A DNA stretch of 9,019 nt, from contig JAEXGP010000383.1 of NCBI GenBank assembly GCA_023450775.1, positions 1-9,019 on the forward strand, in the 5' to 3' direction. The translations under genes and the position numbers were made by a program. The notes under the pieces were generated by a model. It was not told where the DNA came from, searched no databases, and worked only from the letters and a program-made list of their open reading frames with translations. Origin of the DNA: Actinomycetes bacterium (lineage in GTDB: Bacteria > Actinomycetota > Acidimicrobiia > Acidimicrobiales > Microtrichaceae). Shown here in pieces: positions 1-5,986 of this stretch (its first letter is position 1; the number at the start of each line of letters is the position of its first letter).

Positions 1-2
1 CG

Positions 3-917
3 TCAGTCCAGGCCCAGCACCCGCCGGGCGTTGCCGCGGAGGAACTTGGGCCACACCTCTTCCTTGAGCGGCACCTGGGGCAGCTCCCGGAAGATGCGCT
101 CGAGCGTCAGCCCCATGGGGAAGTAGCCCCCGTAGATGATCTTGTCGGCGCCGCGGGTGTTGGCGTAGTCGATGATCGCCTTGGGGTAGTACCGGGGCGC
201 GAACGCCGAGGTGGAGTAGTGGAGGTTCGGCCACTTCAGCATGAGCTTCACCGCGAGCGCTTCCCACGGCTCGGCGCCGTGGCGCATCACGACGGTCAGC
301 TCGGGGAAGAACCAGCAGACCTCGTCGAGGTGCTCGACCTTCTGGCAGGCCATCGGCACGCGCGGGCCGGGCACGCCGACGCACATGAAGATCGGGATGC
401 CGAGCTCGCAGCACTTGGCGTAGACGGGGTACCAGCGCTTGTCGTCGATCGGCACCTGCGGTGAGCACCCGGCGGGGAACGCGGCGACGGCGCGCAGTCC
501 CACGGTCTCGTAGGTCCGCACGATCTTCTCGACGGCCTTCATGCCCTCGTTCGGGTCGACCCCCATGGACGGGAGGAACCGATCGGGGTGGTTCTTGAGC
601 GCGCGGTGCTGGTCCTCGGAGCCCGATCCGATGAGCGCGGTCTCGATGCCGTAGTGGTCCATCAGCGCCAGGGCGTGGTCGACGGGGTCCGTCTCCTCGA
701 CCGCTGCGTGGGGCACGTCCTTGAACATGTACTCGACCGGGAACTCGAAGCTCTCCTGCGAGTCCTTGTCCCGCAGCTGCGGCGAGAGGAACTCGTAGAC
801 CTTGCGGATGTCAGCGAAGGGCAGGTCGAACATGGTGTCGACGATGCCGAGCCCGCTCGGCCAGGGGGTCTCCCCCAGCGGCTCCACCCCGGCTGCTGCG
901 TTCACGTCGTCGGCCAT
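3..917 (-). CDS. amidohydrolase-2 family protein with degenerate metal site
   Basis: A complete 304-residue protein with the overall pattern of the amidohydrolase_2 (PF04909) TIM-barrel family. Visible family features are an aspartate-containing first strand near residues 24-31, the MRHG segment with His213, the KWPNLHYSTSA strand (229-239), a GADKIIYGG strand (256-264) and the terminal GNARRVLGL helix (295-303). Family members usually hydrolyse or decarboxylate small acids or lactones. Here the usual metal ligands are largely missing. The first-strand HxH is replaced by TMF (28-30), the expected mid-barrel His is absent from IFMCVGVPG (176-184), and the GSDYP-type aspartate segment reads GGYFP (263-267). 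The protein may therefore be metal-independent, have a changed chemistry, or be non-catalytic. The ATG has no Shine-Dalgarno sequence but lies 6 nt after a TAGCTT box, so the transcript may be leaderless. It lies 32 nt downstream of the WYL regulator on the same strand. The family call is firm and the substrate is unknown. Confidence 0.85.
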   Translation of the reverse strand: MADDVNAAAGVEPLGETPWPSGLGIVDTMFDLPFADIRKVYEFLSPQLRDKDSQESFEFPVEYMFKDVPHAAVEETDPVDHALALMDHYGIETALIGSGSEDQHRALKNHPDRFLPSMGVDPNEGMKAVEKIVRTYETVGLRAVAAFPAGCSPQVPIDDKRWYPVYAKCCELGIPIFMCVGVPGPRVPMACQKVEHLDEVCWFFPELTVVMRHGAEPWEALAVKLMLKWPNLHYSTSAFAPRYYPKAIIDYANTRGADKIIYGGYFPMGLTLERIFRELPQVPLKEEVWPKFLRGNARRVLGLD

Positions 918-923
918 CGGGCC

Positions 924-929
924 AAGCTA
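924..929 (-). promoter_or_regulatory. candidate -10 box TAGCTT, leaderless promoter
   Basis: On the minus strand TAGCTT matches the TANNNT -10 pattern of sigma-70-like actinobacterial promoters. Exactly 6 nt separate it from the ATG at 917, so transcription would start at the start codon. No TTGACA-like -35 is apparent. A short inverted repeat (CCGGA 931-935 and TCCGG 943-947) lies just upstream in the spacer region and could be an operator. Confidence 0.45.
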
Positions 930-949
930 CCCGGAAGTGAAATCCGGTT

Positions 950-1945
950 CTAGTTCTCTGCTGCGCCGGTACCACCGACCACGGGCGCGAGCCGCGCTGC
1001 GAGGCGGGCCAGGTGGGCGCGCACGAGCTCCGCCGAGTCGCCCGGTTCCAGCTCCACCGGGGCCTCCACCGCCAGCTGCGACACGACCCAGGCGAGCCGG
1101 TCGACGAAGTCCCCCCGCAGCTCCACCCGGCAGCGCCCGTCGCCCAGATCCTGCGTGTCGTCGGCGAGCCACCGGATCGCGCTCGCCACCGTCGCGGCCG
1201 GGGCGTCGACGACGACCGTCACCGTGTGGGCCGTGGGCATGGAGCCGAGCGACCGCTCGACGAACGACGCGCCGTCGTCGGCCGGCAGCCGGCGGGGCGA
1301 GAACCGGGGACCGGCGAGCCGCGCTCCCGAGAGACGGTCCAGGCGGAACGTGCGCCAGTCGTCGCGGCGCACGTCGTAGGCCACCAGGTACCAGCGGCGG
1401 CCGGCCACGACGAGTTGGTGCGGCTCCACCAGGCGTCGGGAGCGCTCGCCGTCGCGGCGCTCGTAGTCGAAGTGGATCTGCTCGGAGTCGCGGCAGGCCT
1501 GCGAGATCAGCGCGAGCGCCTCGGGGTCCACCAACGGGCCGCGGTTCGACCACCGCAACGCCTCCACGTTGGAGTGCAGCGCGGCCACGCGGCGGCGGAG
1601 GCGGTCCGGCAGCACCTGCTCGAGCTTGGCCATCGCCCGGACCGACGTCTCCTCGATCCCCTCGATCGGCGCGTCGGCCGCGCCGCGGAGGCCGACCGCG
1701 ATCGCCACCGCCTCGTCGTCGTCGAGCAGGAGCGGCGGCAGGTGGTTGCCCGCGGCCAGCCGGTAGCCGCCGGCGGTGCCGGTGGTGGCGTCGACCAGGT
1801 AGCCGAGCTCGCGCAGCCGCTCGACGTCGCGGCGCAGCGTGCGGGGGCTGACCTCCAGGCGCTCGGCCAGCTCGGCACCGGGCCAGAACCGGTGCGTCTG
1901 GAGGAGCGAGAGCAGCTGGAGCACCCGTGCGGTCGGATCGTTCAT
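950..1945 (-). CDS. WYL-domain HTH transcriptional regulator (YafY/PafBC-like)
   Basis: A 331-residue DNA-binding regulator with the classic three-part layout. A winged HTH of the HTH_11/DeoR-like type spans residues 5-60, with the recognition helix region around SPRTLRRDVERLRELGYLV. A WYL domain spans about 142-207 and includes RWYLVAYD (184-191) and FRLDR (200-204). A C-terminal WCX extension spans about 238-320. WYL domains sense ligands, often nucleic acids or small effectors, and these proteins repress or activate nearby genes or respond to DNA damage. Length is normal for the family. The ATG at 1945 is preceded by a weak GGA (CTGGACGGC), so the start is plausible but not strongly marked. 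It is divergent from the PMH-like hydrolase and upstream of the amidohydrolase. A 23-bp imperfect palindrome (1966-1988) about 20 nt upstream suits autoregulation. The effector and regulon cannot be read from the sequence. Confidence 0.93.
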   Translation of the reverse strand: MNDPTARVLQLLSLLQTHRFWPGAELAERLEVSPRTLRRDVERLRELGYLVDATTGTAGGYRLAAGNHLPPLLLDDDEAVAIAVGLRGAADAPIEGIEETSVRAMAKLEQVLPDRLRRRVAALHSNVEALRWSNRGPLVDPEALALISQACRDSEQIHFDYERRDGERSRRLVEPHQLVVAGRRWYLVAYDVRRDDWRTFRLDRLSGARLAGPRFSPRRLPADDGASFVERSLGSMPTAHTVTVVVDAPAATVASAIRWLADDTQDLGDGRCRVELRGDFVDRLAWVVSQLAVEAPVELEPGDSAELVRAHLARLAARLAPVVGGTGAAEN

Positions 1946-1965
1946 GCCGTCCAGGATCTTCGCGC

Positions 1966-1988
1966 TTGCGGCCAGGATCTGACCGCAA
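1966..1988. promoter_or_regulatory. candidate operator palindrome upstream of WYL regulator
   Basis: An interrupted palindrome with arms TTGCGG (1966-1971) and CCGCAA (1983-1988). The inner CAG (1973-1975) also pairs with CTG (1979-1981) around a GAT centre. Of the ten symmetric pairs, nine match and only 1972/1982 fails. The 9-bp direct repeat CCAGGATCT at 1951-1959 and 1972-1980 is spaced 21 bp, about two helical turns. The position 21-43 bp upstream of the regulator start suits an autoregulatory site. This is inferred from symmetry and position only. Confidence 0.45.
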
Positions 1989-2010
1989 CGCCGCGCACGC
2001 CGCGCGCTTC

Positions 2011-2050
2011 GTTCCCATCACGGCACCCTCCTGGGTGCCGTGATGGGAAC
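2011..2050. repeat. perfect 18-bp-arm palindrome in divergent promoter region
   Basis: Arms at 2011-2028 and 2033-2050 are exact reverse complements, separated by the 4-nt centre TCCT. Neither side carries a T-tract, so it is not a normal intrinsic terminator. It ends where the -35 region of the PMH promoter would lie (the -10 box is at 2073-2078). It may be an operator, a cruciform-forming element, or a barrier to transcription between the divergent genes. If transcribed it would form a very stable tetraloop hairpin. Confidence 0.85.
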
Positions 2051-2072
2051 AGAGCGGGCGTGGGAGTGCGAG

Positions 2073-2078
2073 TACCGT
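2073..2078 (+). promoter_or_regulatory. candidate -10 box TACCGT, leaderless promoter
   Basis: TACCGT fits TANNNT and is followed by 6 nt and then GTG at 2085, which is the start expected from homology for the PMH-like gene. No ribosome binding site precedes that GTG, in keeping with a leaderless mRNA. A clear -35 is not seen; the expected -35 position abuts the right arm of the 2011-2050 palindrome. Confidence 0.45.
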
Positions 2079-2084
2079 GACCCG

Positions 2085-3641
2085 GTGCGGCCCAACGTCC
2101 TGCTCGTCACGCTCGACCAGTTCCGCGCCGACTGCCTGGGCGTCGCCGGCCACCCGCTGGTCCGCACCCCCACGCTGGACCGGCTGGCGGCCGAGGGGGT
2201 GCGCTTCACGCACCACTTCTCCAACTGCGCGCCGTGCGGACCGGGTCGGGCCTCGCTCCTCACCGGCCTGTGGCAGATGAACCACCGGGTGACCGACAAC
2301 GGCGCGCCCCTGGCCGCCGACCTGCCGACGCTGCCCGAGCGGCTGCGCACGCTCGGCTACCGGCCCACGCTGTTCGGCTACACGGACACCACCTACGACC
2401 CGAGCACGTTGCCGCCCGGCGCGCCCGAGCTGCGCCAGTGGGAGCAGCCCATGCGCGGCTTCGAGCTGGGCGTGCACCTGGACGACTTCATCGCCCCGTG
2501 GCTCGAGTGGCTCGCGGAGGAGGGCTACGACGTCCCGGCCCCGGACGACTACTTCTCCATCTACGACCGCGTCGATGTCCCCGTCCCCGAGGGTCGCGGC
2601 GAGACATGGGCGCCGCCCGTCTACGACGCCGAGCACACCGAGTCCGCCTTCCTCACGCGCCAGGCGCTCGACTGGCTGTCGCGCACGCTCGAGGAGCAGG
2701 GCGGCGCGGCGGACGGCAACCCGTGGTGCGCGCACCTCTCGTACCTTCGACCGCACCCGCCGTGGGTGGTGCCCGCCCCGTACAACGACATGTTCGACCC
2801 CGCGGACGTGCCGCCGCCCGTCCGCCACGAGGACCCCCAGGCCGAGGGCCAGGTGCACCCGTTCATGGCCGCCGCGCTCACGATCGTGCCGTCGCCGCCC
2901 GAACGGCTCGACCAGGACCAGCTGCGGGCCACCTACTACGGGATGATCGCCGAGGTGGACCACCAGCTCGGCGTGCTGCTCGACGGGCTCGACGCGCTCG
3001 GCCAGCGCGACGACACGCTGGTGATCGTCACCTCGGACCACGGCGAGCAGCTCGGCGACCACTGGCTGATCGAGAAGCTCGGCTTCTTCGACCAGAGCTA
3101 CCGGATCCCGCTGATCGTCCGTTGGCCCGGCATGCAGGGCAGCGCGGGCAGGGTCGTCGACGCGTTCACCGAGAACGTCGACATCGTCCCCACGATCCTC
3201 GACGTGTGCGGCGGCGAGCCACCCGCGTTCTGCGACGGGGCGTCGCTGCGCCCGTTCCTCGACGGGGCGCTGTCGGGCGACGACGCGCCGGAGCGGTGGA
3301 GGGACGCCGTGCACCTCGAGTACGACTTTCGGATGCCGACGAGCACGATCGTCGAGGAGCTGTTCGACATCCGCCAGGACCAGTGCTCGATCAGCGTGAT
3401 CCGCGACCGCGACGGCAAGTACGTGCAGTTCGGCGGCGGACTGCCGCCGCTGTTCTTCGACCTCGACGACGACCCCGGCGAGCTCCGGGACCTCGCCGGC
3501 GACGCCGACCGGGCGGGCCAGCTGCTCGGGTACGCGCAGCGCCTGCTGCGCATGCACATGGAGCACACCGACCCGCGGCTGGCGAATCACCGGGCCACGC
3601 TCCAGGGTCCGGTCTTCCGGGCCGACCCGCCGAGACCCTGA
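2085..3641 (+). CDS. phosphonate monoester hydrolase-like (PMH/arylsulfatase), formylglycine enzyme
   Basis: A 518-residue alkaline-phosphatase-superfamily hydrolase. From memory it resembles the Rhizobium/Burkholderia phosphonate monoester hydrolases (about 514 residues) along its whole length. Numbered from GTG 2085, the visible site residues are Asp11-Gln12, Cys51 in CGPGR (the CxPxR signal for conversion to formylglycine), Asn72, Tyr99, His224 in RPHPP, Asp318-His319 in SDHGE, and Lys331. The C-terminal LPPLFFDLDDDPGE segment is also typical. Such enzymes are promiscuous and cleave phosphonate or phosphate monoesters and diesters and sulfate esters. A Thr that lines the PMH site appears as Asp101 here. 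There is no signal peptide, so it is probably cytoplasmic. A start at GTG 2040 is also in frame, but it adds 15 atypical residues and begins inside the palindrome. GTG 2085 opens directly with MRPNVLLVTLDQ, as in relatives, and sits 6 nt after a -10 box. The formylglycine-generating enzyme is not in the window. Substrate preference is unresolved. Confidence 0.92.
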   Translation: MRPNVLLVTLDQFRADCLGVAGHPLVRTPTLDRLAAEGVRFTHHFSNCAPCGPGRASLLTGLWQMNHRVTDNGAPLAADLPTLPERLRTLGYRPTLFGYTDTTYDPSTLPPGAPELRQWEQPMRGFELGVHLDDFIAPWLEWLAEEGYDVPAPDDYFSIYDRVDVPVPEGRGETWAPPVYDAEHTESAFLTRQALDWLSRTLEEQGGAADGNPWCAHLSYLRPHPPWVVPAPYNDMFDPADVPPPVRHEDPQAEGQVHPFMAAALTIVPSPPERLDQDQLRATYYGMIAEVDHQLGVLLDGLDALGQRDDTLVIVTSDHGEQLGDHWLIEKLGFFDQSYRIPLIVRWPGMQGSAGRVVDAFTENVDIVPTILDVCGGEPPAFCDGASLRPFLDGALSGDDAPERWRDAVHLEYDFRMPTSTIVEELFDIRQDQCSISVIRDRDGKYVQFGGGLPPLFFDLDDDPGELRDLAGDADRAGQLLGYAQRLLRMHMEHTDPRLANHRATLQGPVFRADPPRP

Positions 3642-3685
3642 CCGCCGGCCGATCTGACCGCCCGCCGACCTGACCACCCACCGAC
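3638..3685. repeat. three tandem copies of a 16-bp unit
   Basis: Units at 3638-3653, 3654-3669 and 3670-3685 follow CTGACCGCCCGCCGAC with two to four changes each. The first copy contains the TGA stop of the PMH-like gene (3639-3641). A separate direct repeat, GGCAGCCGGG, lies just downstream at 3692-3701 and 3704-3713. No protein reading is implied. The array may come from replication slippage in GC-rich DNA or be a binding-site array in the region before the next promoter. Confidence 0.7.
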
Positions 3686-3719
3686 CAGCCAGGCAGCCGG
3701 GCCGGCAGCCGGGCGAGGG

Positions 3720-3725
3720 TACGCT
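3720..3725 (+). promoter_or_regulatory. candidate -10 box TACGCT for phosphotransferase gene
   Basis: TACGCT fits TANNNT and would start transcription near 3732, giving a leader of about 45 nt. A small hairpin, CCCGT (3726-3730) with ACGGG (3735-3739) around TCCC, covers the predicted start point. The 9-bp direct repeat GCTCCCGTT occurs at 3723-3731 and 3750-3758. No -35 is recognisable. Confidence 0.35.
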
Positions 3726-3777
3726 CCCGTTCCCACGGGGGTGAGCGGTGCTCCCGTTGCGACCGGCAGGGGGACAC

Positions 3778-4854
3778 ATGCCGAGCAGTGTGGGGTTCGA
3801 TCCGACGTCGCTGCAGGGGAAGCTGCAGACCTGGCTGGAGGCGCAGCTGCCGGATGCCGAGCACGTGGAGGTGTCCGGGTTGGACGCTCCCAAGGCGACC
3901 GGCCACTCGAGCGAGACCGTGCTGTTCGACGCGTCATGGGACGAGGCCGGCGAGCACCACGAGGAGCCGTTCGTGCTGCGCACCGCGCCGAGCGGCCACA
4001 CCGTGTTCCCCACCTACGACCTCGGCCAGCAGTACGAGGTCATGCGCCGGGTCGCGGCCGCAGCTCCAGAGGTCCCGCTGCCGCCGCTGCGCTGGTACGA
4101 GCCCGACGCGAGCCACATCGGCGGCGAGTTCATCGTGATGGGCCGCGTCGACGGGCTCGTCCCGCCCGACCGCCTGCCCTACACCATGGAGGGCTGGCTG
4201 CTCGAGACGTCCACACCCGAGGAGCAGCGCACCCTGCAGGACTCCGCGATCGACACGCTCGCCGCGATCCACCGGATCGACTGGCAGGCGGCCGGCTTCG
4301 GTCCCCTGCTCGACCGACCGGGCCTCGGCGCCACCGGCCTGGACCAGGAGCTGCGCTTCTACGAGGACTTCCTGGAGTGGGGCCGCGGCGACCATCCGCA
4401 CGAGCGGTTCTACGAGGTGGCCCGCTGGTTGCGGGCACACCAGCCCGATCCCGAGCCGGCGCCGGTCCTCAGCTGGGGCGACGCCCGCATCGGCAACATC
4501 ATCTTCCGGGACCACCGGCCGGTCGCGGTCCTGGACTGGGAGATGGCGTCGATCGGTCCGCCGCAGGTGGACCTGGCGTGGTTCTGCCTCTTCGAGCGCT
4601 TCTTCTCGCAGGAGCTCGGCATGCCGAACCTGCCCGGGTTCGCGCCCATGGACGAGGTGGTCGCGCGCTACGAGAAGGCCACCGGCATCGAGGTCGGCGA
4701 CCTGGGCTGGTACACGGTCTGGGGCGCCTACCGCTACGCGCTCGTCATGATGCGCATCTGCCAGGCCGAGGCGATCGCCGAGATCGAAGGCTTCCCCGAG
4801 GACGACAACGTGGCCACGATCATGCTGGACCGCGTGCTCGAGGAGAACTCCTGA
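3778..4854 (+). CDS. phosphotransferase family protein (APH/ACAD10-like kinase fold)
   Basis: A 358-residue protein of the aminoglycoside phosphotransferase/choline kinase-like superfamily (PF01636), in the branch often found with acyl-CoA dehydrogenases (ACAD10/11 type). The N-lobe holds strands up to about residue 80 (PFVLRTAPSG) and a conserved FIVMGRVDG hinge. The catalytic loop reads WGDARIGN, with Asp235 as the likely base and Asn240 as the metal ligand. The metal-binding aspartate is Asp253 in LDWEM. The usual His before Gly-Asp is Trp, which I recall as common in this branch. Family members phosphorylate small hydroxylated substrates, including 4-hydroxy-acyl-CoAs in ACAD10/11. The substrate here is unknown. 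ATG 3778 is chosen because a purine-rich AGGGGG (3768-3773) lies 4 nt upstream. The in-frame GTG at 3748 adds ten residues without such a site. The gene is convergent with the lipoprotein gene, with 10 nt between the stops. Antibiotic resistance is not implied. Confidence 0.9.
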   Translation: MPSSVGFDPTSLQGKLQTWLEAQLPDAEHVEVSGLDAPKATGHSSETVLFDASWDEAGEHHEEPFVLRTAPSGHTVFPTYDLGQQYEVMRRVAAAAPEVPLPPLRWYEPDASHIGGEFIVMGRVDGLVPPDRLPYTMEGWLLETSTPEEQRTLQDSAIDTLAAIHRIDWQAAGFGPLLDRPGLGATGLDQELRFYEDFLEWGRGDHPHERFYEVARWLRAHQPDPEPAPVLSWGDARIGNIIFRDHRPVAVLDWEMASIGPPQVDLAWFCLFERFFSQELGMPNLPGFAPMDEVVARYEKATGIEVGDLGWYTVWGAYRYALVMMRICQAEAIAEIEGFPEDDNVATIMLDRVLEENS

Positions 4855-4869
4855 CGCACCGCCGTCAGG
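4850..4869. terminator. palindrome containing both convergent stop codons, possible bidirectional terminator
   Basis: CCTGACG (4850-4856) and CGTCAGG (4863-4869) are exact inverted copies around a 6-nt loop. The plus-strand TGA stop (4852-4854) and the minus-strand stop (4865-4867) sit symmetrically within the two arms. No T-tract follows in either direction, so intrinsic termination is uncertain. The position between convergent genes is typical of a shared terminator. Confidence 0.4.
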
Positions 4870-5776
4870 CGCCGATGCGGATCTCGCGCTGGGTGCCGTC
4901 GGGCGAGATCTCGACGACGACCGGTTCGCTGAGCACGGTCACGTACATCGTGCCGTCCTCGGCGAACGCGACGTTGTCGAACGGGCCGGGCCGCTCGATG
5001 CGGACCGCCTCGGTGACGGTGCCGGCCGCGACGTCGACGTCGAGCACCACGCCCTCGATGTTGGCGAGCGCCACGTAGCGCCCGTCCGGGTGGCGATCGG
5101 TGGCGAGCACGAGCGGCAACCCCTGCACGACGACGTCCACCTGACCGGTCCCGGGATCGATCCGGACGATGCGGTCGCCCCCCACCGGGGCCAGCACCTT
5201 GTTCTCGTCGTCCACCGCGAACGCGTTGACGAGGTCGAGCCCGCTCGCGACGGACCTTGGCGTCGTCGAGCCCGGATCGAGCTGGTACAGGTCCGAACCG
5301 GGGACCATGCGGGCGACGAACACGGTGCCGTCGTCGGCCGTCGCGACCGGGTTGAGCACGCTGCCGACCGGGGCCACCACCGAGTAGGCGTCGTCGCGGA
5401 TGACCCCCAGGTCGCCGCTCACGTAGCCGGTCACCCAGATCTCACCGTCCGCGCCGACGGCCACGTCGTCGGGACCGGCGCCTGCGGTCGGGACGCGCGC
5501 CAGGATCTCGCCGGTCCGACGGTCGACGCGGAGCACGGCGTCCTCGGCGATGCTCGCCAGCCACAGGGTGTCACCGTCGACCACGAGGCCATTGAGCCCA
5601 CGGGGCGCGGTCTGGTCCGCGATCGGCCGGGGCGCGGTCGTCGTCGACGTGGTGGACGACGGCGCCGGTTCGGCGCCCGGCGCGGCGTCCGGTTCGTCGT
5701 CGGACGAGCAGGCGATCGGCACGAGCAGGCCGACCACGCAGAGGACCGCGGGCAGGAGCGCTCGGCGAGGTGACAC
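4865..5776 (-). CDS. putative lipoprotein with NHL/SMP-30-like beta-propeller
   Basis: A 303-residue exported protein. The N-terminus has basic residues (Arg4-Arg5), a hydrophobic stretch (6-21) and a lipobox-like VPIAC with Cys23 as the probable lipidated residue. The -3 position is Pro, so the lipobox is imperfect. A low-complexity acidic and Ser/Thr/Pro linker (about 24-52) leads to repeated blade-like units such as GLVVDGDTLWLASI, DVAVGADGEIWVTG, VATADDGTVFVAR and NVAFAEDGTMYVTV. This pattern is typical of NHL, SMP-30 or virginiamycin-B-lyase-like propellers. The likely place is the outer face of the cytoplasmic membrane, with a binding or lactonase-type role; no catalytic residues can be assigned with confidence. 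The start is GTG 5776, with no Shine-Dalgarno sequence but a TAGGGT box ending 7 nt before it. It is divergent from the MgtE-like transporter across a 210-nt region, so shared control is possible. Confidence 0.85.
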   Translation of the reverse strand: MSPRRALLPAVLCVVGLLVPIACSSDDEPDAAPGAEPAPSSTTSTTTAPRPIADQTAPRGLNGLVVDGDTLWLASIAEDAVLRVDRRTGEILARVPTAGAGPDDVAVGADGEIWVTGYVSGDLGVIRDDAYSVVAPVGSVLNPVATADDGTVFVARMVPGSDLYQLDPGSTTPRSVASGLDLVNAFAVDDENKVLAPVGGDRIVRIDPGTGQVDVVVQGLPLVLATDRHPDGRYVALANIEGVVLDVDVAAGTVTEAVRIERPGPFDNVAFAEDGTMYVTVLSEPVVVEISPDGTQREIRIGA

Positions 5777-5783
5777 GCGCGTG

Positions 5784-5789
5784 ACCCTA
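5784..5789 (-). promoter_or_regulatory. candidate -10 box TAGGGT for lipoprotein gene, leaderless
   Basis: On the minus strand TAGGGT fits TANNNT and is followed by 7 nt and the GTG start at 5776. No ribosome binding site is visible. This repeats the arrangement seen before the amidohydrolase and PMH-like genes. Confidence 0.45.
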
Positions 5790-5813
5790 GGAGGCGCGAC
5801 GATGCGCCGACCG

Positions 5814-5841
5814 GGTGAGCGCCGGTCGAGGTCCGCTCACC
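5814..5841. promoter_or_regulatory. inverted GGTGAGCG pair, candidate operator
   Basis: GGTGAGCG (5814-5821) and CGCTCACC (5834-5841) form a perfect 8-bp inverted pair with a 12-bp spacer. After one mismatch the pairing extends by CC/GG on the outside. A third, direct copy GGTGAGCC lies at 5880-5887, overlapping the predicted MgtE-side -10 box. The location between divergent genes suggests a regulator site; which regulator cannot be told. Confidence 0.4.
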
Positions 5842-5876
5842 GGGATCCCATGCCCGGGACCGGCAGCCGCCACCAC

Positions 5877-5882
5877 TAGGGT
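5877..5882 (+). promoter_or_regulatory. candidate -10 box TAGGGT for MgtE-like transporter
   Basis: TAGGGT would start transcription near 5889 and leave a leader of roughly 98 nt before ATG 5987. In the region from 5881, GGCGGCTC (5897-5904) can pair downstream with GAGCCGCC (5950-5957). Its last six bases can instead pair upstream with GAGCCG (5883-5888), which overlaps the predicted start point. No known magnesium riboswitch was recognised. Confidence 0.3.
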
Positions 5883-5986
5883 GAGCCGGTCCGCCCGGCG
5901 GCTCGGTCGCACGACCAACACGGTCCCGAACCACCCGGTCCTGGGCCACGAGCCGCCCCGATCGCGTGCAGAGGCGCTCTGTCACG

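Noticed and set aside
2011..2050. Intrinsic (Rho-independent) terminator
   Set aside because: Neither direction has a T-rich run after the stem, and both flanking genes start rather than end here.
2040..2084. GTG 2040 (or ATG 2043) as start of the PMH-like gene
   Set aside because: The start lies within the right arm of a perfect palindrome with no ribosome binding site. The extra residues (MMGTERAWECEYRDP) do not resemble relatives, which begin directly with the NVLL strand.
3748..3777. GTG 3748 as start of the phosphotransferase gene
   Set aside because: No ribosome binding site precedes it, while ATG 3778 follows AGGGGG at good spacing.
927..4013. 1028-residue minus-strand open frame crossing the regulator, PMH and kinase genes
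   Set aside because: It is antisense to the PMH-like gene and the start of the phosphotransferase, and lies in another frame over the regulator. It is rich in low-complexity Arg, Gly and Pro and has no domain. Long open shadows are expected in very GC-rich DNA.
3778..4854. Aminoglycoside resistance gene
   Set aside because: The kinase-like fold is shared by many metabolic phosphotransferases. The WGDARIGN loop points to the ACAD10-like branch, and nothing nearby suggests a resistance cassette.
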